The notes under the pieces: model-generated
Database searches by the model: none
The model's input: only the letters and a program-made list of their open reading frames with translations
Told to the model about the DNA's origin: nothing
Translations under genes and position numbers: made by a program
Source: UBA6022 sp038319685
Lineage (GTDB): Bacteria > Patescibacteriota > Saccharimonadia > Saccharimonadales > Saccharimonadaceae
Direction of reading: 5' to 3'
NCBI GenBank assembly: GCA_038319685.1
Contig: JBBQDN010000001.1
Coordinates: 124,001-188,000 of the forward strand
Length of the DNA stretch: 64,000 nt
Part shown: positions 1 to 7,834 of the stretch, piece after piece
Numbering within the stretch: position 1 is the stretch's first letter
Layout: the number at the start of each line of letters is the position of its first letter

Positions 1-1137
1 AATCATATCTGCCATGTCCGATGCCGCGTTCGGACGAGAAAAGTCATGGAACGCCCGACTCATTTTAATACGACCTACTGGATCGCTTAGTAATTGCAGG
101 ACCGTGTCCGCTAGAATCTGTGGCGTGCTATCAAGATCATGCTCATCAATCACCAAAACAGCACCATTTTCAGCGTAGGCTTGGGCATTTTTTAATTGAT
201 GACCACCTGTAAGATAGCCATTCGGGATCAATACTGTTGGCTGGGCCAGTGCCGCAAGCTCCAAGATTGTTGTCGCACCAGCGCGAGTCACCACGATATC
301 TGCAGCGCCCAGCATAGATGCCATACCAGTCGAAACAAACGCATGCAACTGAAAACGCGTGTCGTTTTCAGGCGTTAGTGCGCGCATCTCGTCATACTGT
401 TGGCTACCGGAAATAAGGACGACTGACGTATACCCAAGCAGATCATCAAGCACCCTTGCAAGCGCCTCATTAATACGCTTCGCACCCAGGCCACCACCTG
501 TGACAACAACTAGTGGACGATCGGGGTCAAATCCAAGTTCTCTCTTTACCTGACGTTTTTGTATATCGGAAAACGGCGTAAAGTCGGCGGCGATCGGAAT
601 ACCGACGTAGTGCGATTTATTTTTTGGATACGGATAATGTTTGAGCGGTGCCCCTGTCCCAATTGACCGTGCGAACCGAGCAAGCAATCGGTTCGTCAGG
701 CCTGGATACGCATCAGAATCGTGAATGACCAGTGGGATGCCCAGCAAATACGCCGCAACGCCAACAGGAAGGCAGACATACCCACCTTTCGTGAATACAA
801 CGTCTGGTCGCCAAAATAATAATTTCACAAGGCTCTGGATAAACCCAGCCCCGACAAGCACCCCGTCACGAAGATTAGGGAGAACGATAGATACGGGTCG
901 TAGTAACTGACGCCAAACGGGAATATTGTGATAGCGTCGCAATTTACCTGATACAATCACACTAACGGGGATTGTCGTGTCAAAATGACCAATCAGACTG
1001 GTTGCCTGTGCTGAGAATTTTCGATCACACCAAAAACGAATGTCAACCTTCGGATTGCGCTGCTTTAGCTCACGAAGGACTGCGACGACTGGCGTGACGT
1101 GTCCGCCCGACCCCCCGCCTACTGCTAGGATTTTCAT
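1..1137 (-). CDS. murG: MurG, UDP-GlcNAc:lipid I GlcNAc transferase (3' end outside window)
   Basis: Membrane-associated GT28 glycosyltransferase that adds GlcNAc to lipid I to make lipid II. I read it from the reverse strand: the start at 1137 gives MKILAVGGGSGGHVTP, which holds the family's N-terminal glycine-rich GGSGGH loop. A later GGGLGAKRIN segment marks the second Rossmann domain. 379 codons are visible without a stop, close to the full family length of about 360, so only the tail is missing at the window edge. A GGAG Shine-Dalgarno precedes the ATG. The first 68 nt overlap the 3' end of ftsW, so the two are probably translationally coupled. Last visible gene of the dcw run. Confidence 0.93.
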   Translation of the reverse strand, partial: MKILAVGGGSGGHVTPVVAVLRELKQRNPKVDIRFWCDRKFSAQATSLIGHFDTTIPVSVIVSGKLRRYHNIPVWRQLLRPVSIVLPNLRDGVLVGAGFIQSLVKLLFWRPDVVFTKGGYVCLPVGVAAYLLGIPLVIHDSDAYPGLTNRLLARFARSIGTGAPLKHYPYPKNKSHYVGIPIAADFTPFSDIQKRQVKRELGFDPDRPLVVVTGGGLGAKRINEALARVLDDLLGYTSVVLISGSQQYDEMRALTPENDTRFQLHAFVSTGMASMLGAADIVVTRAGATTILELAALAQPTVLIPNGYLTGGHQLKNAQAYAENGAVLVIDEHDLDSTPQILADTVLQLLSDPVGRIKMSRAFHDFSRPNAASDMADMI

Positions 1138-2362
1138 AGCCCGTCTCCTTTATATTTGATACGTGTTCGGTGTAACGCGACAGCTGGAACGCAAGTCCTA
1201 GTGCTCCGGCAATAAATATCATACTCGTTCCTCCGAAACTGAGGAGCGGGAGTGTAATACCTGTGAGCGGAAACACGCCAATCATCGCTGCTACATTCAA
1301 TATAACATGCGCACCAAGCCAGCCAAATACGCCCGCCACAATCAGCTTCATGCGTACATCACTCAAATGATCCGCTACCTTAAGAAGCCGCATTAAAAGC
1401 GCCGTAAATAGTGCCAAAATAGCCACTAACCCTACAAACCCAAACGTCTCGCCCATAATCGCAAATACTGAGTCATTAATCGCCTCTGGAAGATATCCTG
1501 TCGCCTGAACGCTATTACCTATTCCAACACCAGTGACTCCCCCACTGCCAATTGCAATCTTAGCGTGAACAATATGATAATCGTTAGCATTATCCGTCGT
1601 TGCACTGTCACCTGCAAAAAAAGTTGCGATACGTTCAATACGATGTGGCGCAATAATTACCAGCCCAATGCCTAATACAACGACACTTGCCAGCAAAATT
1701 GCTCCGTACTTCTTATGTAGTCCGGCCATAACGAGCATACTCGCGAGAATAGCGATCAGCGCTAGGCCTGTCCCCATATCCTGCTGGAGTACGATCACAA
1801 ACATAATTGCCGCAAATGTGACAACACCGACAGGAATCAATGTTCGTTGGACATCATTAACTAGCCCTTGTCGAACTCGCATTCCTAAAAATCCGGCAAC
1901 AAATAATAGCATACCAAATTTCAAGAACTCGGCAGGTTGAATCGTCCCGAGCGGGCCAAGTGTAAACCATCGACAGGCACCAAGGCTACACTGAACAATC
2001 TGATTAACATGGATGACGTTCCCAAACAGAAATAGTACCGCGCAGGCCGCAAATCCAATCACTAAAATTTGCTTGGCATATTTTTGAAAAAACGACACAG
2101 GAACAACCGCCATAAGAGCGAATGATCCGATCGCGAGAGCCAGACTCACTGCCTGTTTAATAAAAAAGTATGAATTAGAATAGTCGGCACCATAGGCATT
2201 GTTAAGGACGTTTGCACGTTGTGGTCCTATCGCATAGATCACCACTAGTCCAAGCATCATTAATATGCCCATGTACATGATAATCTGATGATCGGGTCGG
2301 TGTCTGCGCATGACAGATACTGCACGCTCGCTAATACCCCCTTTTACCGTTAATGATCTCAC
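1070..2362 (-). CDS. ftsW: FtsW, SEDS-family peptidoglycan polymerase
   Basis: Polytopic membrane glycosyltransferase of the SEDS family that polymerises lipid II at the septum with FtsI. About ten hydrophobic segments are visible, plus family motifs such as QPAEFLKFG, VLQQDMGTG and LPLLSFGGTS near the C terminus. I place the start at a GTG at 2362 rather than an upstream ATG at 2428: the GTG overlaps the mraY stop as GTGA and is preceded by GGAGGT about 9 nt upstream, whereas the longer form would run 70 nt into mraY. This gives about 430 residues. The 3' end overlaps murG by 68 nt and encodes an Arg/Ser-rich tail. Confidence 0.93.
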   Translation of the reverse strand: MRSLTVKGGISERAVSVMRRHRPDHQIIMYMGILMMLGLVVIYAIGPQRANVLNNAYGADYSNSYFFIKQAVSLALAIGSFALMAVVPVSFFQKYAKQILVIGFAACAVLFLFGNVIHVNQIVQCSLGACRWFTLGPLGTIQPAEFLKFGMLLFVAGFLGMRVRQGLVNDVQRTLIPVGVVTFAAIMFVIVLQQDMGTGLALIAILASMLVMAGLHKKYGAILLASVVVLGIGLVIIAPHRIERIATFFAGDSATTDNANDYHIVHAKIAIGSGGVTGVGIGNSVQATGYLPEAINDSVFAIMGETFGFVGLVAILALFTALLMRLLKVADHLSDVRMKLIVAGVFGWLGAHVILNVAAMIGVFPLTGITLPLLSFGGTSMIFIAGALGLAFQLSRYTEHVSNIKETGYENPSSRRGVGRTRHASRRSPS

Positions 2363-3399
2363 GTAATATGACCTCCACTGAGTGCAAGAAGGATACCGAG
2401 GAATCCACTGATACAAGCTATGACCCAAAAACGCATCGTTACTTTTGTTTCAGGCCAGCCTTTGGCTTCAAGGTGATGATGGATAGGAGCGGACAAAAAA
2501 ACTTTTCGGTGGAATAGTTTCTTGCTCGTAATCTGAACAAGGCTCGAACCAGCTTCGATCACAAAGATAATACCGATAATTGGCAGTAAAAAGAGGGTAT
2601 TCGTGAGCATTGCCACGACACCAAGGCTTGTCCCGAATGCAAAACTACCTACGTCACCCATAAAGAACCTGGCAGGATAAATATTAAACCACAAATAACT
2701 TAGCAGTGCACCGACTGCAGTAAAACAAAAACCAGACAAATAGAATTGCCCCTGTAGGAGTGCAATGATACCAAATGCCCCAAAACTTATCGTCAGAAGG
2801 CCGCCAGCGAGCCCGTCAAGCCCATCGCTGATATTAACTGCATTACTTGTTGCGACAACAGCCAAGACGAATAATGGGACGATCAGCCACCCCAGGAGGA
2901 CATCGCCAATAAATGGAACGTGCACAGTGTCGTATCCGAGTTTGACATAGAAAAACCATCCAAGGCCCAAGGCAAGAATAGTAATCATCGCAAATTTAAA
3001 ACTTGATCGAAGACCGGCCACACCGAGCCCCCTCCCTTTAAGGTTAATGATGTCATCAAGCAGTCCTACTGCACCACCGCCAAGTAACGCCGCCAGTGGC
3101 AGCCACGTTTCTGCTCTGTCGAGGTTAAAAAAGAATGTCACAATCGTAATCGCAACAAGACCAATAAGGCCCGCCATCGTTGGAATATTCCTCTTGAACT
3201 TATCAGCATGAAGCCTAGTAAACACTTCTAGCTTCTCGCCGGTTGTACTCGTCACTCGCTGTTTTTTCCAAAATTTATAACGATACGCCACCGACGTATA
3301 GAGAGGAGTGAGGAACATTGCGAGTAAAAATGCGCCCACACTAAGCAGGAAGGTATCCGTCAATTCTTGAGTAAAATTATGTAGAGCTAGTTCTTTCAT
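2359..3399 (-). CDS. mraY: MraY, phospho-MurNAc-pentapeptide transferase
   Basis: Integral membrane enzyme that transfers phospho-MurNAc-pentapeptide to undecaprenyl phosphate, giving lipid I. At 346 residues it is near the family norm. Recognisable motifs are GLLDDIINLKGRGLG (the aspartate pair), NAVNISDGLDGLAGG, FFMGDVGSFAFG and APIHHHLEAKGWPE, the His-rich loop near the C terminus. Ten hydrophobic helices can be traced. The start ATG lies one nucleotide after the ftsI stop codon, and its TGA stop overlaps the ftsW GTG start, so it is tightly coupled in the dcw operon. Confidence 0.97.
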   Translation of the reverse strand: MKELALHNFTQELTDTFLLSVGAFLLAMFLTPLYTSVAYRYKFWKKQRVTSTTGEKLEVFTRLHADKFKRNIPTMAGLIGLVAITIVTFFFNLDRAETWLPLAALLGGGAVGLLDDIINLKGRGLGVAGLRSSFKFAMITILALGLGWFFYVKLGYDTVHVPFIGDVLLGWLIVPLFVLAVVATSNAVNISDGLDGLAGGLLTISFGAFGIIALLQGQFYLSGFCFTAVGALLSYLWFNIYPARFFMGDVGSFAFGTSLGVVAMLTNTLFLLPIIGIIFVIEAGSSLVQITSKKLFHRKVFLSAPIHHHLEAKGWPETKVTMRFWVIACISGFLGILLALSGGHIT

Positions 3400-3400
3400 A

Positions 3401-5143
3401 TTATCCCTTCGGTTGCAATTTCAAATAATCAATCATCCAGTTGGAAAGATCGGTAAAAATTGGCATGGCGTCTTTGTTACCAGCAAGACTCATATTTTTA
3501 CCCGATACTTCAACCATTATGACATATCTGGGCATTTCATTTCCGCCAAAGCCAAGATAGGTACCAATTGTCTGGTTATTATTATAGTTACCATCGATAA
3601 GTGTCTGTGAAGTACCGGTTTTCCCGCCAATCTGGTATCCAGGCTTATCCTTTCCAGCATAAAATGTGTTGCGTGCTTCTCGTATCATCTGGCGTACTTT
3701 ATCTGATGCGGTCCGACTAATGACATTCTTTTCTGATGTTTTTGTAGCGGCCGGTGAAAAACGACTTCCGTCGTCACTGAGTGTTCCGCTAATGACCGAT
3801 GGGGTATTGTACGTACCACCATTAATGATAGCGCTAAATGCAGCGCATACTTGAATAACTGTCACGTCCATTCCCTGACCGAACGACATGTTTGAATAGC
3901 GAACAGCGTTCCCCTCTTGCTCGGTTGGAGGAATGATTGTTCCCCTGGCCTCTCCTGCTAGTTCAATACCTGTTGACTGACCTAACCGAAATTTATCATG
4001 AAAATATGCGTACATCGTATTGCGGGATTTCAACGTAATACTTTGCCCATCGCCAAGTCGTTGGGCAATCGTTACCATACCGGTATTCAGCGACCAATTC
4101 AGGGCATGCTGAATAGTAATAGTACCCGTCTGACCCTTCGTTGCGTTCGAAATAACTTTGTCATCGACTCTGATAAAGTCTGTGTTATTGTATGTTGAAT
4201 CTGGCTCAATAACACCTTTGTCTAGCCCTGTTGCGACTGTCAATGTTTTTATATCAGAGCCAGCTTCATATGGCTCGCTAATGGCTGCATTGTTAAAGGC
4301 ATCCGCATTTTGAACTTTATTATATTCTGCTGGATTATAGGTTGGAAAATTGGCCATCGCCATGATTTTACCTGTTTGTGGATCCATTACCATGACACTT
4401 CCATTTGTCGCCCCTGATCGTTTCAGGCCAGATTGAAGTGCTTTTTCTGCATATGCCTGAACATTACGATCAATCGTAAGCACAATATTGTCACCATTCA
4501 CTGCAGGGCGGTTAATATTGTTATTACCGATCGTTAGTGGCACATTACTCACATCAGTTACTGACTGCAATAACCCATCCTTGCCAGTAAGGCGACTATT
4601 GAGTGACTCCTCGATGCCATATTGTCCTTTGCCCTCCGCATTGACAAAGCCAAATACTTGAGCTGCTAACTGTCCTTCAGGATACACTCGCTGGCTTTCC
4701 GCTTGGAAGCCAACACCCGTGTAATGCTTTTCTTTGATTTTTTCAGCCTGAACCCGAGATAATTTCGTTGCGAGTATTTGATAGCGTGAATTTTTCATCG
4801 CGATCAATTCAGAGGGATCTTTACGCATATTACCGCCCGCTATTTGGCGTAGTGTTTCAATAATCCCATCCGGTTTTGTGACAATTTTTGGATCAACAAA
4901 CATCGTATAGACAGTTTCGTTCAATACAACCTTAGTTGGAGTCGAACCGTCCATGGTATATATCTCTCCGCGCTTTGAAGGGATAATTAACTGTTTTAAC
5001 TGCTCTTGGTTCGCAAGCCCAACGTAATAGTCATGTCGAATCACTTGTAGATAAAAAAGACGTACAACAAAAATCGCCATAATACCAAGGGTGATGTAGG
5101 CGAGTATCTTGGAACGACTTTTTGGAATCAAGTTTAGTTGCAT
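3401..5143 (-). CDS. ftsI: FtsI/PBP2-type septal transpeptidase
   Basis: Class B penicillin-binding protein that crosslinks peptidoglycan at the division site. 580 residues: one N-terminal membrane anchor (about 12-33), a PBP dimer domain, then the transpeptidase domain. The catalytic triad motifs are intact: SDIK at 296-299 (the family usually has STFK), SLN at 351-353 and KTGT at about 508. The SDIK variant keeps the nucleophilic Ser and the Lys but replaces the usual hydrophobic or Thr residues. No PASTA repeats. It lies between the ftsL-like gene (6-nt gap) and mraY (1-nt gap). Confidence 0.95.
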   Translation of the reverse strand: MQLNLIPKSRSKILAYITLGIMAIFVVRLFYLQVIRHDYYVGLANQEQLKQLIIPSKRGEIYTMDGSTPTKVVLNETVYTMFVDPKIVTKPDGIIETLRQIAGGNMRKDPSELIAMKNSRYQILATKLSRVQAEKIKEKHYTGVGFQAESQRVYPEGQLAAQVFGFVNAEGKGQYGIEESLNSRLTGKDGLLQSVTDVSNVPLTIGNNNINRPAVNGDNIVLTIDRNVQAYAEKALQSGLKRSGATNGSVMVMDPQTGKIMAMANFPTYNPAEYNKVQNADAFNNAAISEPYEAGSDIKTLTVATGLDKGVIEPDSTYNNTDFIRVDDKVISNATKGQTGTITIQHALNWSLNTGMVTIAQRLGDGQSITLKSRNTMYAYFHDKFRLGQSTGIELAGEARGTIIPPTEQEGNAVRYSNMSFGQGMDVTVIQVCAAFSAIINGGTYNTPSVISGTLSDDGSRFSPAATKTSEKNVISRTASDKVRQMIREARNTFYAGKDKPGYQIGGKTGTSQTLIDGNYNNNQTIGTYLGFGGNEMPRYVIMVEVSGKNMSLAGNKDAMPIFTDLSNWMIDYLKLQPKG

Positions 5144-5149
5144 AGATCT

Positions 5150-5500
5150 CTATTCACGAACGTAATCGGTGTTTTTTGGTGTCGTCATTTCCTTAGCGAC
5201 GGTAGTGTTAGATATATTATCGAGCGCCGTAAGCTTTGCATTTTCAATTTCAAGATCTGTCTTTTTTGTCGTAAGTTCAGCAATTTGGCTATCAATTTTT
5301 TGCGCTTCATAATCATAGCCAGTCGCCCGCGTTGCCTGAGTTAAGTATATCAAACCAAGCACGGTAATCATAAGTGCGACGAGCACTGTATGTGTCACTG
5401 GGCCAAGTTTCACTGCCGATACGAACGCAACGGTGTTCTGGTTTCTATTCCAGTTCTGCGAACGTCGTGAGCTATAATTTTGGGTACGTTGATAAGACAT
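5150..5500 (-). CDS. ftsL: FtsL-like small septal membrane protein
   Basis: About 116 residues: a basic, Arg/Asn/Gln-rich cytoplasmic N terminus, one membrane helix (VLVALMITVLGLIYL), then a short extracytoplasmic coiled coil with heptad-like Glu/Lys/Leu spacing. This topology and its position between rsmH and ftsI match FtsL, which with FtsB recruits FtsW and FtsI. FtsL sequences diverge too much for a motif-based call. I chose the ATG at 5500; an in-frame TTG at 5518 would add six residues. No clear Shine-Dalgarno is visible. Confidence 0.7.
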   Translation of the reverse strand: MSYQRTQNYSSRRSQNWNRNQNTVAFVSAVKLGPVTHTVLVALMITVLGLIYLTQATRATGYDYEAQKIDSQIAELTTKKTDLEIENAKLTALDNISNTTVAKEMTTPKNTDYVRE

Positions 5501-5538
5501 TGTGGTGTTTGTTTTCAATTTTTTAGTTTATTTTTGGT

Positions 5539-5568
5539 GGTGTGTCTACATTATTACGTAGACACACC
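5539..5568. repeat. Perfect 11-bp hairpin between rsmH and ftsL
   Basis: Arms 5539-5549 and 5558-5568 are perfectly complementary with an 8-nt AT-rich loop. It lies between the small ORF and ftsL on the transcribed strand. The transcript downstream is A-rich rather than U-rich, so it does not look like a classical terminator. It may be an mRNA-stability or processing hairpin inside the dcw transcript. Confidence 0.6.
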
Positions 5569-5577
5569 GATGTGAGA

Positions 5578-5643
5578 TTATTTAAAACGGACAGTCACTT
5601 TTGTTTCGACTGATGCGTTTTGTACTTGGATGTGAACTGGCAT
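5578..5643 (-). CDS. Possible 21-residue peptide in the dcw cluster
   Basis: A small ORF in the gap between rsmH and ftsL, starting 26 nt after the rsmH stop. It reads MPVHIQVQNASVETKVTVRF plus a final K. An AAAGG sequence lies about 12 nt before the ATG, and the peptide looks like an amphipathic beta strand. Nothing else explains this stretch except the hairpin just downstream. I do not recognise the peptide; it could be chance. Confidence 0.3.
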   Translation of the reverse strand: MPVHIQVQNASVETKVTVRFK

Positions 5644-5668
5644 TATTTTAGTGCCCTTTCTTTTTGTT

Positions 5669-6565
5669 TTATTTTTTCACTGCGGCGCGGAGCTTGCTGC
5701 TACGCGATCGCGGATTGTGAACGTCGTGAATGCTTCCGTCGAGCGGTTTTTTGGTCAATGACTGCAAAAGTGCTTCGTACCCAGACTCGAACTGCTCTTT
5801 AAAATAGCGTTTGACGAGTCGGTCTTCCAGACTGTGAAAACTAATTACCCCTACTTTACCGTTACGTTTTAGTAACTGAGGCAAAAGTGGTAATAGTTCT
5901 TCGATCTGACGAAGTTCTTGATTGACCGCTATGCGGAGTGCTTGAAATGTACGCGTGGCAGGATGGGTTTTCTTCCATTTACCACGATAGTTTAATTTGA
6001 TCAGATCGGCGAGTTCATCCGTTGTGTGCAGCGGTCTTGCTTTCACGATCGCCAGTGCAATCCGTGAGGCAAATCCAACCGGTTCTTCACCATATTCGGT
6101 GATGATACGCGCCAGTTCGTCTTTTGATGCTTTGTTTACCAGCGTTTCGGCTGATACAATTTGACGACGATCCATGCGCATATCCAGTGGACCACTGTGT
6201 GTAAAAGAAAACCCTCGTTCGCCCTGATCGAGCTGTGGTGATGACACCCCCAGATCAACAAGTACGATGTTAAACTGCTTCCCTTCTTCGATAAGTTGCT
6301 TTGCAGCCGCTACGAAGTCAGTATGCAATAGACGAACTCCTTTTTCTTCGAACTCGTGAAGACGCTCTATGGCGTACTCATCGCGATCGACTAAAACAGA
6401 GTCGTTGTAGTTTTCGGTTATAGCTAAAAAGCGCCGTGCATGACCACCATATCCCGCCGTCAGATCGAGATAATTCTCGCCCTGAATGGGATGAAGGAGA
6501 TCAAGTGTCGCTTCTAGTAAAACCGGAACATGTAAATATTGTGGTGGATGTTCTTCGATACTCAT
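5669..6565 (-). CDS. rsmH: RsmH, 16S rRNA m4C1402 methyltransferase
   Basis: S-adenosylmethionine-dependent enzyme (also called MraW) that N4-methylates C1402 in the ribosomal P site. 298 residues, typical length. Motifs: HVPVLLEATLDLLHP at the N terminus, the SAM-binding YLDLTAGYGGHAR, DLGVSSPQLDQGERGFSF, and VISFHSLEDRLVKRYF near the C terminus. It has its own extended -10 promoter 11 nt before the ATG, in addition to any read-through from mraZ. Genes downstream are the ftsL-like gene, ftsI, mraY, ftsW and murG. Confidence 0.97.
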   Translation of the reverse strand: MSIEEHPPQYLHVPVLLEATLDLLHPIQGENYLDLTAGYGGHARRFLAITENYNDSVLVDRDEYAIERLHEFEEKGVRLLHTDFVAAAKQLIEEGKQFNIVLVDLGVSSPQLDQGERGFSFTHSGPLDMRMDRRQIVSAETLVNKASKDELARIITEYGEEPVGFASRIALAIVKARPLHTTDELADLIKLNYRGKWKKTHPATRTFQALRIAVNQELRQIEELLPLLPQLLKRNGKVGVISFHSLEDRLVKRYFKEQFESGYEALLQSLTKKPLDGSIHDVHNPRSRSSKLRAAVKK

Positions 6566-6571
6566 AAGTCT

Positions 6572-6586
6572 ATGGTATTATACCAT
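6572..6586 (-). promoter_or_regulatory. rsmH promoter inside a palindrome
   Basis: Reading the minus strand, TGG-TATAAT (hexamer 6577-6582) is an extended -10 element that ends 11 nt before the rsmH ATG. It lies exactly within the 15-bp perfect palindrome ATGGTATTATACCAT, which could be an operator. No convincing -35 is visible. Confidence 0.55.
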
Positions 6587-6896
6587 TTTCTTACTCGAGA
6601 TCACCTAACTGGCAATTCATCTTCTTTTTATTTTTGTGGGTGTTTTTGTTTTTGTGTAATAAGTGTCCACTTGTGGTACTTAGGGGGTTGTTTTGCAACT
6701 CATACCCTATCACAAGATGGTTGAGAGACTTATGTGTGAGGTGGAGTTTTTTGGGAGGTGTTGTGTTTTAATGTAGGTACTTTACTATTTTTTAATGTGG
6801 TCGCAACGATTATCCACTGATGATGAATTACCAGATAGTTGACCTCGAGAGTATTCTTTACTATCTGATCAAATTGTTAAGGTGCCGAATATGTCC
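6587..6896. other. 310-nt intergenic region between mraZ and rsmH
   Basis: Unusually long for this gene-dense window. The + strand is T/G-rich in its first half. I see no coding sequence with a credible start, no GTGGG-type MraZ boxes on the transcribed strand and no recognisable RNA (no RNase P RNA or tmRNA motifs). It may hold an untranslated leader or regulatory RNA, but nothing specific can be supported. Confidence 0.5.
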
Positions 6897-7268
6897 CTAT
6901 GTATCAGCGCCGGGCGGAATAATGCGCCAATATGCGCCTGCTCGGACTGCCACCAGTTCGCGGTCGATATTAGCGTAATCAAGCAGGTGCTGCTCGATTG
7001 TGACTCGACCCTGCTTTAGGTCAAGTGCTGCGTCTATCTTGCCACGACGAAACCTGACGTTCAGATCAGCTACTCTCTCATCGAGAATACTTCCACTAAG
7101 CGCTGGTTCAACTTCCCTGTCCCAAACTGTTTGTGGGTATAAGTGAAGATACTGGCCAAAACCTCGGGTGACCACGACGCCGCTAGCAAATTCATTTCTA
7201 AGTTCGGTGGGAATCGTCAAACGACGCTTATCATCGAGCTTTCTTTGAAAATAATCTACTGTTGGCAC
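6897..7268 (-). CDS. mraZ: MraZ, dcw-cluster transcription regulator
   Basis: AbrB/SpoVT-type double swapped-hairpin DNA-binding protein that controls its own dcw operon. 123 residues; the first copy of the fold starts at FQRKLDDKRRLTIPTELR and a second, weaker copy lies around RFRRGKIDAALDLKQGRVTI. The start is GTG at 7268, preceded by a GAGGG-type Shine-Dalgarno. Its promoter carries repeated GTGGG boxes at 10-nt spacing, the arrangement known for MraZ autoregulation. The gap to rsmH is unusually long. Confidence 0.93.
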   Translation of the reverse strand: MPTVDYFQRKLDDKRRLTIPTELRNEFASGVVVTRGFGQYLHLYPQTVWDREVEPALSGSILDERVADLNVRFRRGKIDAALDLKQGRVTIEQHLLDYANIDRELVAVRAGAYWRIIPPGADT

Positions 7269-7340
7269 GATATACCCTCTAGGCTCTGTTTGTTAGGTTA
7301 TTTTTAATGTAGTGGTGTTTGTTTTGGTTTCGTGGTGTTA

Positions 7341-7391
7341 CCCACTTGTTTCCACTTCCTTTACTATAATACCCACTGTTACCCACTACAA
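7341..7391 (-). promoter_or_regulatory. mraZ promoter with MraZ-binding repeats
   Basis: On the minus strand, a -35 TTGTAG (7386-7391), a 17-nt spacer and a -10 TATAGT (7363-7368). GTGGG-type boxes lie at 7382-7386, 7372-7376 and 7341-7345, with a degenerate GTGGA at 7351-7355. Spacing is 10 or about 20 nt, one or two helical turns. Two boxes fall inside the spacer, so binding would block RNA polymerase. The predicted leader is about 88 nt. Confidence 0.75.
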
Positions 7392-7472
7392 CCCCCAAAT
7401 GTATAATTTTCCTATGGTAATTTGATACTTTTCCACAGAAGTGTGGACAACCTAGTTATTACCAGAGGCTAT

Positions 7473-7506
7473 AAAAATACCACGTCTGGCATGACGTGGT
7501 ATTTTT
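7473..7506. terminator. Bidirectional intrinsic terminator
   Basis: Arms 7473-7486 and 7493-7506 form a perfect 14-bp stem with a 6-nt loop. A run of A at the left and T at the right make it work in either direction. It lies just downstream of the 73-residue membrane protein gene and isolates it from the mraZ promoter. Confidence 0.9.
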
Positions 7507-7524
7507 GACCATAGCATCAGCGGG

Positions 7525-7746
7525 TTATTGACCGAGAACGACGCTTAGCGTTGTTGCTTCATTCCCTACAACGTTAAGTGCTACCCATAGTGCAATGACA
7601 AAGAAATTCAGTGTTACTGACACGATAAATGCAGCGACGAATAGATCACGTTTTGTCTGTTGGTCAGCAGCGACAATATTATTCGACTGCATAGCGACTG
7701 ATGTACTTAATGTTTTTTTGCTTGTCTTTTTTGTTGTTTTTGTCAT
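7525..7746 (-). CDS. Small single-pass membrane protein, unknown
   Basis: 73 residues. The N-terminal third is rich in Lys and Thr (TKTTKKTSKKT), followed by a polar linker and one strong hydrophobic helix (FIVSVTLNFFVIALWVAL) near the C terminus. The positive-inside rule suggests the Lys-rich part is cytoplasmic. It is a stand-alone gene with a near-consensus promoter 9 nt from its ATG and a strong terminator downstream, so it is probably well expressed. I do not recognise the family. Confidence 0.7.
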   Translation of the reverse strand: MTKTTKKTSKKTLSTSVAMQSNNIVAADQQTKRDLFVAAFIVSVTLNFFVIALWVALNVVGNEATTLSVVLGQ

Positions 7747-7755
7747 AATACTTAT

Positions 7756-7784
7756 ATATTATCATACTAATTATGCTTTGTCAA
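7756..7784 (-). promoter_or_regulatory. Consensus promoter of the 73-residue membrane protein
   Basis: TTGACA (7779-7784), exactly 17 nt, then TAATAT (7756-7761) preceded by TATGA (TRTGn extended -10). The -10 ends 9 nt before the ATG, which implies a leader of only about 2 nt. One of the best housekeeping promoters in the window. Confidence 0.85.
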
Positions 7785-7834
7785 TATAGTGTTCTGGTAT
7801 TTCTACCCTGACTCCAATTTGCTAGAAGAAGAAC

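Noticed and set aside
2363..2428. ftsW start at the upstream ATG
   Set aside because: It overlaps mraY by 70 nt; the GTG at 2362 has a GGAGGT site at correct distance and couples to the mraY stop.
6587..6896. RNase P RNA or tmRNA
   Set aside because: I looked for conserved core motifs of both and found none on either strand.
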